The position numbers and the translations under genes were made by a program. From positions 80,146-144,145 of the forward strand of contig CAZIAK010000006.1 of the NCBI GenBank assembly GCA_964537035.1: a DNA stretch of 64,000 bases, given 5' to 3'. The notes beneath the pieces are model-generated. The model had not been told where the DNA came from and did not search any database. It worked only from the letters and a program-made list of their open reading frames with translations. Positions 33,438 through 42,490 of the stretch are shown piece by piece (position 1 is the first letter of the stretch; each line of letters starts with the position of its first letter). The stretch is from CAZIAK01 sp964537035. GTDB lineage: Bacteria; Planctomycetota; B15-G4.

Positions 33438-34955
33438 TCAGGCAGGGAGGGTCAGGCTGACCGTGAACCGACCGCCTTCGCAGCTGGCGCTCAGCTGACC
33501 GCCGAGGCTGGAGGCCAGGCGCTGGCAGAGGGTGAGGCCAAGGCCCGAGTGGCGCGCCGTTTCATGTCGTGCCACATCGCCGCGCCAGAAGGGGTCGAAG
33601 GCTCTCCGCGCCGTCTCGGCCGTGGCCTTCGCCGCTGAGTTCGACAGGGTCAGCACGACCCGCTCGTCGTGGCGTTTGCAGTCGACCTGAATGTCGCTGT
33701 CGCGATCGCCATGGTCGACGGCGTTGCCCAGCAGGTTGGTCAGCAGCAGGCTCAGACGCTCGCTGTCCGTTTGCAGGGTCAGGGAATCGGCAGAGTTCAG
33801 CGACAGGCTGATCTGGCGCTCGGCGGCTCGGTCCCTCCACGGCTCCCAGCTGGAGGCCAGCAGTTTGCCCAAGGTGATCGAGTCGTCGGCTCCGTCTCGC
33901 GGGGGCTCGGCGCTGCGCGCCACGGTGAGCAGCACCTCTACCATCTGCTGCATCTGCAAGGTGATCTCCAGGCACTGCTCGGCAGAGGTGACGTGGGCGG
34001 CGGTCTCCCGGGGCTTGGAGAGCGCCACTTCGAGGGTGGCGCGCAAGCCGGCGAGGGGAGTGCGCAGCTCGTGGGCCGCGTGCCCGGTGAACTCCTGCTC
34101 TCGGGTCAGCGTGGCAGCCATGCGATCGACCAGGGAGTTCAACTGATCGACGATGGGTAGCAGCTCGCTGGGCGCTCCGGGCAACTCGAAGCGCCCTCGA
34201 GGACGGGCTTCGTCGAAGGCGTCGATCTGCTCCCGGAGAGCAGCCACCGGCGCCAGGCCGAGCTTGAGCAGCCAGGCGATGACTGCGGCACCAAGGGCGC
34301 TGGCGGCGACCCAGCCCAGGACCAGCAGCCAGCGCAGCTGCTCCAGGGTCTCGGCGACCTCGTCGGCGTCGATGGCCATGACGATCTCGACCGCAGGCGG
34401 GCGGGGAGGTTGGGGATGTGCGCGGGGCGGGCCACGGTTGCCCAGATCGGCGGGTGCCTGCAGCTGCAACACCAGGCCCACGGCCCGGCCCGGCTGCCCC
34501 GAGGTGGGCAGGGTCAGGGACGTGAAGCGTGCCAGGGCACCGTCGATGTCGTCGAAGGTCGCCGAGACCAGCTCCTCGCCAAGGCGTGGCAGGTCCTGGT
34601 CCGCGAGGGAGTCAGAGGAGAGCAAGACCTCGCCGCCACGGGTGCGCGCCTGAAACATCAGGTCGTCTCGCCCGGCAGGTCCAGGGTTGGCAGGGGATGG
34701 GGGCGCTGGCCTGCCACCTCCTGGAAGAGGCCGCCGCCCTCCTGGCCCGCCAGCGAAGGGCTGTCCTCTCGGCAGGGCCAGGGCCTGCCGCGCGATGTCC
34801 GCCGCGTTCGAGCGCAGGGTGTCGACCAGCGAGCGATCGAGCTCTCCCACGAGCCGCGCTCTGACCACCGCATAGACACCTACGCCGTGAGCCGCGAGCA
34901 CAAGGGTCGAGCTGGTCAGCAAGCCCGCCAGGAGCCGGGCGCGCAGGGACTTCAT
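33438..34955 (-). CDS. Two-component sensor histidine kinase
   Basis: The 505-residue membrane kinase has two transmembrane helices (about 8-30 and 215-235) flanking a periplasmic sensor region. The sensor region contains a striking Pro/Gly/Arg-rich stretch near 65-95. A HAMP-like linker leads to HisKA with the phospho-acceptor in GHAAHELRTPLAGL and a HATPase domain with NLLGNAVDHG and HSGLGLTL. It overlaps the upstream response regulator by 4 bp, so they act as a pair. The signal is unknown. The metal transporter operon lies 286 bp downstream on the same strand; regulation of it is only a guess. Confidence 0.9.
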   Translation of the reverse strand: MKSLRARLLAGLLTSSTLVLAAHGVGVYAVVRARLVGELDRSLVDTLRSNAADIARQALALPRGQPFAGGPGGRRPLPGGGRPAPPSPANPGPAGRDDLMFQARTRGGEVLLSSDSLADQDLPRLGEELVSATFDDIDGALARFTSLTLPTSGQPGRAVGLVLQLQAPADLGNRGPPRAHPQPPRPPAVEIVMAIDADEVAETLEQLRWLLVLGWVAASALGAAVIAWLLKLGLAPVAALREQIDAFDEARPRGRFELPGAPSELLPIVDQLNSLVDRMAATLTREQEFTGHAAHELRTPLAGLRATLEVALSKPRETAAHVTSAEQCLEITLQMQQMVEVLLTVARSAEPPRDGADDSITLGKLLASSWEPWRDRAAERQISLSLNSADSLTLQTDSERLSLLLTNLLGNAVDHGDRDSDIQVDCKRHDERVVLTLSNSAAKATAETARRAFDPFWRGDVARHETARHSGLGLTLCQRLASSLGGQLSASCEGGRFTVSLTLPA

Positions 34956-35629
34956 GACGGGTCTGCCACCAGGATGTAGCCCTCACCGCGCCGGGTCTGG
35001 ATCGGGCAGGGCTGCCCGTCCCGGCCGAGCTTCTTGCGCAGGTAGCCGATGTAGACATCGACCACATTGCTGGAGGCGCTGGAGCGGTCGTCGTAGAGGT
35101 GCTCCCAGATCTCCGTGCGGCTGATCACCTCGCCGCAGCGCAGGGCCAGGTACTCCAGCAGGGCGTACTCCCTGGCGGTGAGTTCAACGGCCTCTTCGCC
35201 GGCACGCACAGAGTGATCGGCGGTGTCGATGGTGATGTGGGCGATGGTGATCAGCGGGTTCTTCTTGGTGTACTTGCGCCGCAAAAGGGCGCGCACCCGC
35301 GCGAGCAGCTCTTCCATGGCGAAGGGCTTGACCAGGTAGTCGTCCGCGCCGTGGTCGAGCCCGTTCACCCGATCATCGACCGTGTCCTTCGCGGTGAGCA
35401 GCAGAACGTGACTGTCGCTGCCCAGCTTGCGCAAGCGGGCGAGCAGCTGCAGCCCGTCGAGGCCCGGCAACATGATGTCGAGGACGACCACGTCGTACTC
35501 ACCATGTTCGGCGGCAAACGAGCCTTCGATGCCGTCGGCAGCTTCGTCCACCGAGCAACCGTCTTCGCGCAGCGCCTGCACCACCGCGTTGCGCAGGGGC
35601 GCATAGTCTTCCACGACGAGGATGCGCAT
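34952..35629 (-). CDS. OmpR-family response regulator
   Basis: The ATG at 35629 starts directly on the receiver domain (MRILVVEDYAPLRNAVVQAL), giving 225 residues. The phosphorylation site is in VVVLDIMLPGLDG near residue 51, with the switch lysine in DYLVKPF. The winged-helix output domain includes LTAREYALLEYLALRCGEVISR and ends RRGEGYILVADPS, standard for the family. It overlaps the sensor kinase gene by 4 bp. It would bind direct-repeat DNA sites near its targets. Confidence 0.93.
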   Translation of the reverse strand: MRILVVEDYAPLRNAVVQALREDGCSVDEAADGIEGSFAAEHGEYDVVVLDIMLPGLDGLQLLARLRKLGSDSHVLLLTAKDTVDDRVNGLDHGADDYLVKPFAMEELLARVRALLRRKYTKKNPLITIAHITIDTADHSVRAGEEAVELTAREYALLEYLALRCGEVISRTEIWEHLYDDRSSASSNVVDVYIGYLRKKLGRDGQPCPIQTRRGEGYILVADPS

Positions 35630-35806
35630 GAGAGAACCCTGTGTGCTTGAGCTGCAGACCTTCGTGCCGGTGTGCACGACAAGGGGAGTCTACACCTGCG
35701 CAACGGCCCGGTCGCACCGTGGCCCGGTTCTCATCGTCCTCTCATGTTGAGCAGGCGGTATGAGGGCTGATCGTCAGGGGCGCGTCGTGCCGCTGGCGCG
35801 GGTCTA

Positions 35807-37063
35807 TCAGGCGCCAGCCGCGGCTTCTCTCTCGCCCTTGGCCAGGCGGTGCAGCTCGTCGTCTTCGAGCAGGGCGAGGGCGTCTTTCGCTGCGGCGAAG
35901 ATGCGCTCGACCTGATCTTCGCTGGCCTCGTAGCCGTTCTCGACCAGCCAGTGGACCACGTTGCTCTTGCCGCACATGGGGCCCACCCGAATGATCTGGC
36001 GCAGGCCCACCATGTCGGCGGGCACTCCCGAGTAGACCCGGTTGGCGAGCCACTCGTCACCCTTGTTCTGGGCCTTGATCACCGCCGCCGCGTGGACCCC
36101 GGTGCCGGTCTCGAAGGCATCGCGCCCGAAGACCGGGTAGCTCACCGGGACGGACACGCCGGTGGAGCGGCTGGTGGTCTCGACGTAGTCACCCAGCTTG
36201 CTCAGGTCGTTGTCGATCCAGCCGGCGAGCTTGAGGTTCACCAGCAGCTGATCCATGGGAGAGTTGCCGGCGCGCTCGCCGATGCCCAGGGCGGTGCCGT
36301 GCACCCGGTGTGCGCCGGCCTGCAAGGCTGCGATGGAGTTGGGGACGCCCAGGCCGCGGTCCATGTGCCCGTGCCAGTCGATCTTCACGTCGTCCCGGCC
36401 GCTCTCGGCGACGAGGTCGACGCCCCACTTGATCAGGTTGACCGCGCCCTGGGGGATGGAGTGCCCCACGGTGTCGCAGAAGCACAGGCGCTTGGTGGCC
36501 GGGCTCTGCAAGGCCTCGCCGTAGAGAGCCTTGAGCGTGTCGGGGTGGGCGCGGGTGGTGTCCTCGGTGACGAACATCACCGCCAGCCCCTCGGCCTCGG
36601 CGAACTTGAGCGCCTTGCGGCAGTGCTGGAGCATGGTCTCCAGGCTCCAGTCTTCGGTGTAGGCCCGAATCTGGCTGCTGCCGATGAACGTGCAGACCTC
36701 GATGGGCACACCGGTCTTCTGCACGATATCGGCGACCGGCTGGATGTCCGCGATCACGGTCCTTGCGGCGCAGTTGGGCTCGATGTTCAGCTTGGAGTCG
36801 CGGATCTCGGTGACCAGCTGGGTCACCACATCGACCACATGGGGGCCAGCGCCGGGCAGGCCCACGTTGGCGTAGGTGATGCCCAGCTCGTGCATGAGGT
36901 GCAGCAGCTTGATGCGCTCGGCCATGGGCGGCGCGATCACCGACGGGCACTGCAAGCCATCGCGCAGGGTCTCGTCGTCAAACTCGATGGGGTTGGGCGG
37001 CGGCAGGTAGTCCTCGACCGTGTTCCAGTCGTAGATCAGGTCGGCGGCATTCGGGTCAGACAT
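35807..37063 (-). CDS. Isopropylmalate/homocitrate synthase family (HMGL-like) protein
   Basis: Translation from the ATG at 37063 yields 418 residues. The TIM barrel has the family start FDDETLRDGLQCPS, the catalytic metal-site HGHMDRG and the GIGERAGNSPMDQLL loop. It lacks the C-terminal leucine regulatory domain of classical LeuA. The enzyme condenses acetyl-CoA with a 2-oxo acid, but the acceptor cannot be told. No leucine or lysine pathway gene is adjacent. The 263 bp upstream (37064-37326) hold no recognised gene. Confidence 0.8.
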   Translation of the reverse strand: MSDPNAADLIYDWNTVEDYLPPPNPIEFDDETLRDGLQCPSVIAPPMAERIKLLHLMHELGITYANVGLPGAGPHVVDVVTQLVTEIRDSKLNIEPNCAARTVIADIQPVADIVQKTGVPIEVCTFIGSSQIRAYTEDWSLETMLQHCRKALKFAEAEGLAVMFVTEDTTRAHPDTLKALYGEALQSPATKRLCFCDTVGHSIPQGAVNLIKWGVDLVAESGRDDVKIDWHGHMDRGLGVPNSIAALQAGAHRVHGTALGIGERAGNSPMDQLLVNLKLAGWIDNDLSKLGDYVETTSRSTGVSVPVSYPVFGRDAFETGTGVHAAAVIKAQNKGDEWLANRVYSGVPADMVGLRQIIRVGPMCGKSNVVHWLVENGYEASEDQVERIFAAAKDALALLEDDELHRLAKGEREAAAGA

Positions 37064-37326
37064 TTGGCGCCTCGGCAGTTGAGCGTGCGACGGGACCGTT
37101 GCGCAGGGCTCGTGCTCTGCGTCGGGAGGGCCGCCCATTGTACCGACGAAGGCACACCGCGTCTGGACCGAACAGAGAAGTCCTTCAGCCCTCGTTCTCA
37201 CAACCGGCGCCGGTCTCGTTCTCGTGGGATGCGGGCTGCTCCTGACGAGCCCTTCACGGACCAGGGGCCCCGGTGAGCGCGAACTCTCCGGAGCCCCTGG
37301 GCTACCGCTGTGCTTTCAGGTCGCTG

Positions 37327-39786
37327 TTACTGGACCGTGACGCGATCCACGTTGGAGACATCGACGACCGTGCCCGTGGCGTCGAACAAGACCACCACGG
37401 CGTCGAGGGTCATCCCCGAGACAGACGTGGCCACCGACACGGGGAAGCTGAACGTCGTGTAGGGGTACACGCCAGCGCCCGGGTTGGTGAAGGCCAACAC
37501 GCCGCCGGCTGTAGGGGGCGTGGTGAACGAAGCGACGGAGAGCCCGTCGAGCTCGAGCCCGAAGATGTTGCCGAGCGAGAGGTGCCGGTCGGTGTCGAGG
37601 GAGAACATGGTGACCCCGGCAGTCCAACCACCGGGGACGTTGCTGACCGCCACGTCCAGGTCGCCGGTGCCGGTGGAGGACAGGTCCAGGGCCATGCCTG
37701 AGCTGTCACGACCGCCGCCGATGCCACGAATCGCCAGGGCGAAGTCGGCGTCGACCGCCATGGTCTCCTTGTGGCTGTCAGCGCGAACAGCCGTGGCCCG
37801 AACCGAGACACGATAGAGGCCAGAGGTCGGGTTCTGGATGAACACGTTCTCGTGGATGTCGATGTCGTTGGCCGTGCCACCGGGAGCGCTCCAGGGCCTC
37901 TGGAGGATGCCGTTGCCGTTCTGGTCGTTACCCCACCAGTTGGTACCCGAAGCGATCTCGGTCACGGAAAGGTCGAGACTGTTGATCCGGGTCGGGATCG
38001 CGGAGGGCACGGCCTCGTCCTCGAGGTAGTGCATGGAGGCACGGAACTCGGCGGTGTTCGGCTTGACCCAGACGAAGTAGTCGCGCTGCTGACCTTGGCT
38101 CAGCACGTCCTCTTCGTCGAGGACAAGCAGGTTGTTCCTGTTGTCGTAGAGGTCTTGCAGGTTGGGCAGTCCCCAGCCTTGCTGAACACGGTTTGAAGAA
38201 CTCGGGCCAGAGAAGTCCACCTGACGCGTGCCCACAGCCATGAGCACCCGGGTGGTGGTGAGGTTGGGACGCGCGCCGAACCGAAGTGGCCACTCGACAC
38301 CTGGGTAGCCGAACAGGCCGTCGGTGAACATCTGGATCGTGCTGCCAGCGAGGCCGTTGACGATGGGCGTGGCCCCGGACGTGCCGCCAAACGAGTTGGA
38401 GTAGCCCGAGGTGCCGCTCGTCGTGCGGATGTTGTCGTAGTACGCGGAGAAAGAGACACCGACCCGGCCGTCCTGGGCGGGCCCGGTGCTGCCCGTGTTG
38501 CACCAGCAGTCATCGCCTGCCTGGGCGTTGTCGTAGTGGTTGAAGCCTCCAACACCCACGACGTTCTTCGCCCAGGCTTCGGGCCGCGAGCTCGTGTTGC
38601 CCGTGTTGCTCTGGCTGTTGGTCACGAAGAGGTGATCGAAGTCGAAGAGGATGTCGTCGAGCAGCGCCGACGTCGAGGTGTAGTTGGGCGTGGTCGAGGC
38701 GCCCCACGACTGGGTCATGACCATGGTCTGCCAGTTCTGCAAAGGGTCCTGGGTGTCCATGACCATCTGGTAGCGCTGCGAGCCGACGCTGGCGCTCTCG
38801 ATCATCTGCGCGTAGGGCATGAGGCCCTTGACGCCAGCCGGGAGCCCCTGGGCGTAGATCTCACCAGCCGTGTTCGTGCCGTGACTCGAAGACTGGTTGG
38901 GTCCCCAGGACCTGGGCTTGGCCCTGAAGGGCGGGATGGCGGCGAACTCGGGGTGCGTGTCGTGGATCGCTTCGTTCACGTGGCCGCGCATGCCCTTGCC
39001 GTCGATGCTGGCTTCGATCTCGGCGTAGTCTGCGCCGGTCTGAATGCGAGCGTTGTCCATGTCGTATTCGGGTGCGGACCACTCGTCGATCCAGAGCACG
39101 CCGTTGTCACGGGCGACCTTGATCAGCTGCTCGGGGGTCAGGGTCGCAGAGAGGACCACGCCGCCACCTGCGGGCGCGTCGAGCACACCACCGAGGGCTT
39201 GGATGCGCTGCTCGAGCGGGGTCGCGTCGATCTGCTTGTCGACGAGCATGATGTTGTAGCGCGCCGTGCCCAGGGTGTTGTTCACAAGCCCGGACTGGAG
39301 CGGCGTGTCGAGCTTGTGCGCCACCTGGAGTTCCATGACCGCACGAACGAACGCCTGGTCGCGAACGGTCTCGACCTGTCCCCGGGGAATGCGAACGATG
39401 TAGGCCTGGTGCGGGTAGTAGCGGGTCACCTCGGCGCCCAGCCCATCAAGGGCCTCGGCGTACTCGGAGATGATGTCGGTCACGAACTGCACGTAGAACA
39501 GCTTGTTCGATGCGTCGGACATCAGCGCGGCCGGAACACTGGAGTCACCCAGCAGCGGATCAAAGCTGCGATCTCGCCAGTTCAAGGTGGTCTTGGGTTC
39601 CGGGAGCGGAACCCAGGTCGAGCCTCCGTCGCGGCTGACCGCGCTGAGGGTCTCGCCGTTCACGGTGAGGTTGCGGACGCTTGCGCCCGTGTCGGCGATC
39701 TCAATGGCACCCTGGGCCGTCAGCGAAGCACACATCGCGACAGTAGCTAGAGTGGTGGACAGAACATGACAACCAGGAAAGCTCAT
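37327..39786 (-). CDS. Secreted subtilisin-like serine protease (S8)
   Basis: The 819-residue protein begins with a signal peptide (to about residue 26). A propeptide-like region runs to about 240. The protease domain has His302 in SSHGTNTAGE, the oxyanion Asn390 in FVTNSQSN and nucleophile Ser470 in GGTSGATP. The usual catalytic Asp block (V-x-D-T-G) reads HVNEAIHDTHPEF, which puts Glu272 at the Asp position. This may be a lineage variant or a loss. The final 270 residues are beta-rich and end in a module that may be a sorting or adhesion domain. It is monocistronic on the minus strand. Confidence 0.85.
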   Translation of the reverse strand: MSFPGCHVLSTTLATVAMCASLTAQGAIEIADTGASVRNLTVNGETLSAVSRDGGSTWVPLPEPKTTLNWRDRSFDPLLGDSSVPAALMSDASNKLFYVQFVTDIISEYAEALDGLGAEVTRYYPHQAYIVRIPRGQVETVRDQAFVRAVMELQVAHKLDTPLQSGLVNNTLGTARYNIMLVDKQIDATPLEQRIQALGGVLDAPAGGGVVLSATLTPEQLIKVARDNGVLWIDEWSAPEYDMDNARIQTGADYAEIEASIDGKGMRGHVNEAIHDTHPEFAAIPPFRAKPRSWGPNQSSSHGTNTAGEIYAQGLPAGVKGLMPYAQMIESASVGSQRYQMVMDTQDPLQNWQTMVMTQSWGASTTPNYTSTSALLDDILFDFDHLFVTNSQSNTGNTSSRPEAWAKNVVGVGGFNHYDNAQAGDDCWCNTGSTGPAQDGRVGVSFSAYYDNIRTTSGTSGYSNSFGGTSGATPIVNGLAGSTIQMFTDGLFGYPGVEWPLRFGARPNLTTTRVLMAVGTRQVDFSGPSSSNRVQQGWGLPNLQDLYDNRNNLLVLDEEDVLSQGQQRDYFVWVKPNTAEFRASMHYLEDEAVPSAIPTRINSLDLSVTEIASGTNWWGNDQNGNGILQRPWSAPGGTANDIDIHENVFIQNPTSGLYRVSVRATAVRADSHKETMAVDADFALAIRGIGGGRDSSGMALDLSSTGTGDLDVAVSNVPGGWTAGVTMFSLDTDRHLSLGNIFGLELDGLSVASFTTPPTAGGVLAFTNPGAGVYPYTTFSFPVSVATSVSGMTLDAVVVLFDATGTVVDVSNVDRVTVQ

Positions 39787-39882
39787 CTGACAGACCTCGC
39801 GTTGGCGGGGGAGATGTGGTGGGGCCCATTACCCGAATCAACCTCGGAATCTACCACCTCCCACAAAAATGGGGGGAGTTGT

Positions 39883-39927
39883 CCTCTGAGAGCGGGCTGT
39901 GAAGCCCGCGCAGGGCCCTGTCAGAGG
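39883..39927 (-). terminator. Nested hairpin over the end of the leftward unknown gene
   Basis: An inner stem GCGGGCT/AGCCCGC (39892-39898 with 39903-39909) has a 4-nt loop. An outer 7-bp stem CCTCTGA/TCAGAGG (39883-39889 with 39921-39927) includes the stop codon of the gene at 39921. There is no clear U-tract on either strand. It probably ends or stabilises the leftward transcript. Confidence 0.45.
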
Positions 39928-40967
39928 TCGTCGAACCCGGTTCCGTCCATGTCGAAGAAGAACGGATCGGACGAATCGAGCTGTTCCAGGTACGAGTGGA
40001 AGTCGATCCGATCGTCTGCGCCGATGGACTCAGGTGAGCCGAGGAGGCTGTCGACGACGGCGTTGGGCAGCGAGGCGTCGGCGGTGAGGTCCTTGCCCGG
40101 GAAGTTGCCTTCGAGATGCAGCAGGCCAGCCCGCTGCAAGGGCCGCAGGGTGGCTCGCCGGCGCATCAGGTCAGATTCGTTCTCGCTGACCAGCTTGATC
40201 AGGTCGACCGCATCCACCGCGCCCACGCCCTCAAGAATCTCCAGGAACAACACCGTGGACAGGATGACCAGGGCGTCCAGGTCGAGATCGTGTGCGCGCT
40301 TCAGGGTCAGCACCGGGATGTGCTGGATCTGCTCCGTGGCTTTCAGCCTCTGGGAGACATGGCTCGCAGCGGCCCGGGCGTTCTCCAGCAGCAGAGTCGG
40401 CCCGTCGGCAGATTCGAGCCCCGCGCCGGCCCAGGGGTCGAGGTTGAAGACCCGAGCGGCCCGACGCCGGTAGTGCAGGGACAGCCGGCGCAGGTCGCGC
40501 AACACCTCTGCGTTGCTGCGATAGGCCCCGGTGGGCTCGTTGGCCTGGGTCGCCGCGGGTTGCCCGAAGACCTCGCAGGCCTGGCGAAAGGTCTGGGTGC
40601 TGGTGCGAAAGTGTGTCGAGGCCACATCGACCACCGTGGTCGGGGTCACGTCCGGGAGCAGCAGGCCCGCAGAGAGCAGGGGCGCGTCGCCCATGAGCCG
40701 GTTCACCGCCGCCATGCGCACGGCGGTGCCGCAGGGCAGGGCGCTGATGAGCTCGTGGCCCGTGCGGCTCTCATGCCCGGCCATGCGCGCGGCCAGGCTG
40801 ACCAGAACCAGGGCTGCATCGAGATCGTGGAGGCCGTACTGCTCCATCAGGCCGAAGAGCAGGCCCTGGCGGGGTCGGCTGGAGAGCGAGTCGAGGAAGG
40901 CCGCCGAACCTGCGTCGAGCTGGTCGAGCAGGGCTCGCAAGGCGGCCCGTTCTGTGGTCGGGTCCAT
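39921..40967 (-). CDS. Protein of unknown function with two similar helical modules
   Basis: The ATG at 40967 gives 348 residues, cytoplasmic by composition (no signal or membrane segment). Two halves share a pattern. HDLDAALVLVSLAARMAG, then LISAL, RMAAVNRL and LLSAGLLLPD in the first half correspond to HDLDLDALVILSTVLFLEIL, LIKLV, RRATLRPL and LQRAGLLHLEG in the second. This looks like an internal duplication of a winged-helix-like domain, reminiscent of the N-terminal regions of some large AAA+ ATPases, but no ATPase motif is present. It is divergent from mgtE across 128 bp. Function is unknown. Confidence 0.7.
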   Translation of the reverse strand: MDPTTERAALRALLDQLDAGSAAFLDSLSSRPRQGLLFGLMEQYGLHDLDAALVLVSLAARMAGHESRTGHELISALPCGTAVRMAAVNRLMGDAPLLSAGLLLPDVTPTTVVDVASTHFRTSTQTFRQACEVFGQPAATQANEPTGAYRSNAEVLRDLRRLSLHYRRRAARVFNLDPWAGAGLESADGPTLLLENARAAASHVSQRLKATEQIQHIPVLTLKRAHDLDLDALVILSTVLFLEILEGVGAVDAVDLIKLVSENESDLMRRRATLRPLQRAGLLHLEGNFPGKDLTADASLPNAVVDSLLGSPESIGADDRIDFHSYLEQLDSSDPFFFDMDGTGFDDL

Positions 40968-41095
40968 GATGGCGTCAGAGGTGGTTGGCCTCCCTTTCAA
41001 GCGGGCGGCTGTACAAGGGTAACCTCGTTTGAACCATGGAGTTGGGAACGCGGCGGCGATAACCTGCGCCCAGCCCTCCGGTACGTTGCGACACG

Positions 41096-42490
41096 ATGGA
41101 ATCACCCGAACTCAAGGATCTCGTGGACAGCCTCGGAGAGGGGCTGGGCGGCCAGAGCATGGGCGCTGTGGGGGAGATCCATGCCGCTGACATCGCCACG
41201 GCGCTGTTGGACGTGGCCCCATCGGCCCAGTCACTGCTCCTGGCGGTTCTCGATGACGAGAAGGCGGCCGAGGTGCTGGCCCTGGCCGAGCAGCCCCTGC
41301 TAGAGGGCCTGCTGGAGCGGCTCGACCCGGGCAGGTTGGTGCGTCTCCTCGACGCCATGGACCCGGACGACGCGGCAGATGTCCTGGAAGAGCTGTCCGA
41401 GCACGCCCGCCACGCGGCGGTGGCCCGGCTCGACGAGAACACCCGCCGGTCGGTGACCCTCCTGGGGGGCTACGAGCCAGACTCAGCCGGTGGCGTCATG
41501 ACCACCGAAGTCGTGGCCGTGGGCAGCAACGAGACGGTCAAGTCTGCCCTGGCCAAGCTGCGGGACGCCGAACAGCCAGAGGCCATGGGATCGACGTTCG
41601 TGGTCGATCCGGCGGGTTGTCTGGTGGGCTTCGTCGACCTGAAGTGCCTGCTCAACGCGGCCCCCGAGGTCTCGGTGGGTTCGGTCATGGAGAGCGATGT
41701 GGTCACCATCGAGGCGGAGGCCGACCAGGAAGACGCCGCTCGAGTGATGGACCACTACCACCTCACGAGCCTGCCGGTGGTCGATGGCTCGGGCGTGCTC
41801 ATGGGCGTCATCACCGCCGATGACATCATTGATGTCCTGGCCGAAGAGGCCAGCGAGGACATCTTGCGTCTGGCCGGTACGGGGGTGACCCACCCCACGG
41901 CCGAGCGACTGCTCACTCGACTCCTTGCCAGGGCGCCGTGGTTGTCCGTCACCCTGATCGGCACCTTCCTTGCCGGCATGCTGATCGAGTGGGTCGAGAA
42001 CAGCTGGTTCACCTTGCCGGTTCTCGAGGGCGTGGGCCGGGAGTTCAAATCCCTGCTCTATTTCATCCCCCTCATCGGCGGCATGGCGGGCAACGTGGGC
42101 AGCCAGTCGTCCACCATCATGGTGCGTGGTTTCGCCACGGGCGAGGTCGACCCCCTGCGGCCTGGGCGGGTCCTGCCCGGCGAGCTGATCTTGGCCACGG
42201 CCATCGGGATGATGTCCGGCCTCGCCGTGGGGTTGGCCACGGCGGTGGTGCACAGCGACCAGTCGTGGCTGGGCCTGGTGGTGGGCGTGGCCCTGCCCTG
42301 CGCCGTGTTCGTGGCGGGCCTGGTGGGCACCCTGGTGCCCTTTGCCTGCCACCGCTTCAAGGTCGACCCGGCCTATGCCAGCGGACCTTTCCTGCTCACC
42401 CTCAACGATATCGCTGCCTACCTGATCTACTTCTCGGTGGCCTTGGTGATCATGGGAGCTCTTGAGGTCGGCGGTCTTGGCAACGGCTGA
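41096..42490 (+). CDS. mgtE: Magnesium transporter MgtE
   Basis: MgtE is a dimeric Mg2+ channel gated by cytosolic magnesium. The 464 residues have the N-terminal superhelical domain (IATALLDVAPSAQSLLLAVL), the LLGGYEPDSAGGVMTTEV linker, two CBS domains (near 150-255) and five C-terminal membrane helices. The signature IPLIGGMAGNVGSQSSTIMVRG lies near 323-345. It matches family length. The end overlaps the signal peptidase frame by up to 29 bp, so the two are likely cotranscribed. Confidence 0.95.
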   Translation: MESPELKDLVDSLGEGLGGQSMGAVGEIHAADIATALLDVAPSAQSLLLAVLDDEKAAEVLALAEQPLLEGLLERLDPGRLVRLLDAMDPDDAADVLEELSEHARHAAVARLDENTRRSVTLLGGYEPDSAGGVMTTEVVAVGSNETVKSALAKLRDAEQPEAMGSTFVVDPAGCLVGFVDLKCLLNAAPEVSVGSVMESDVVTIEAEADQEDAARVMDHYHLTSLPVVDGSGVLMGVITADDIIDVLAEEASEDILRLAGTGVTHPTAERLLTRLLARAPWLSVTLIGTFLAGMLIEWVENSWFTLPVLEGVGREFKSLLYFIPLIGGMAGNVGSQSSTIMVRGFATGEVDPLRPGRVLPGELILATAIGMMSGLAVGLATAVVHSDQSWLGLVVGVALPCAVFVAGLVGTLVPFACHRFKVDPAYASGPFLLTLNDIAAYLIYFSVALVIMGALEVGGLGNG

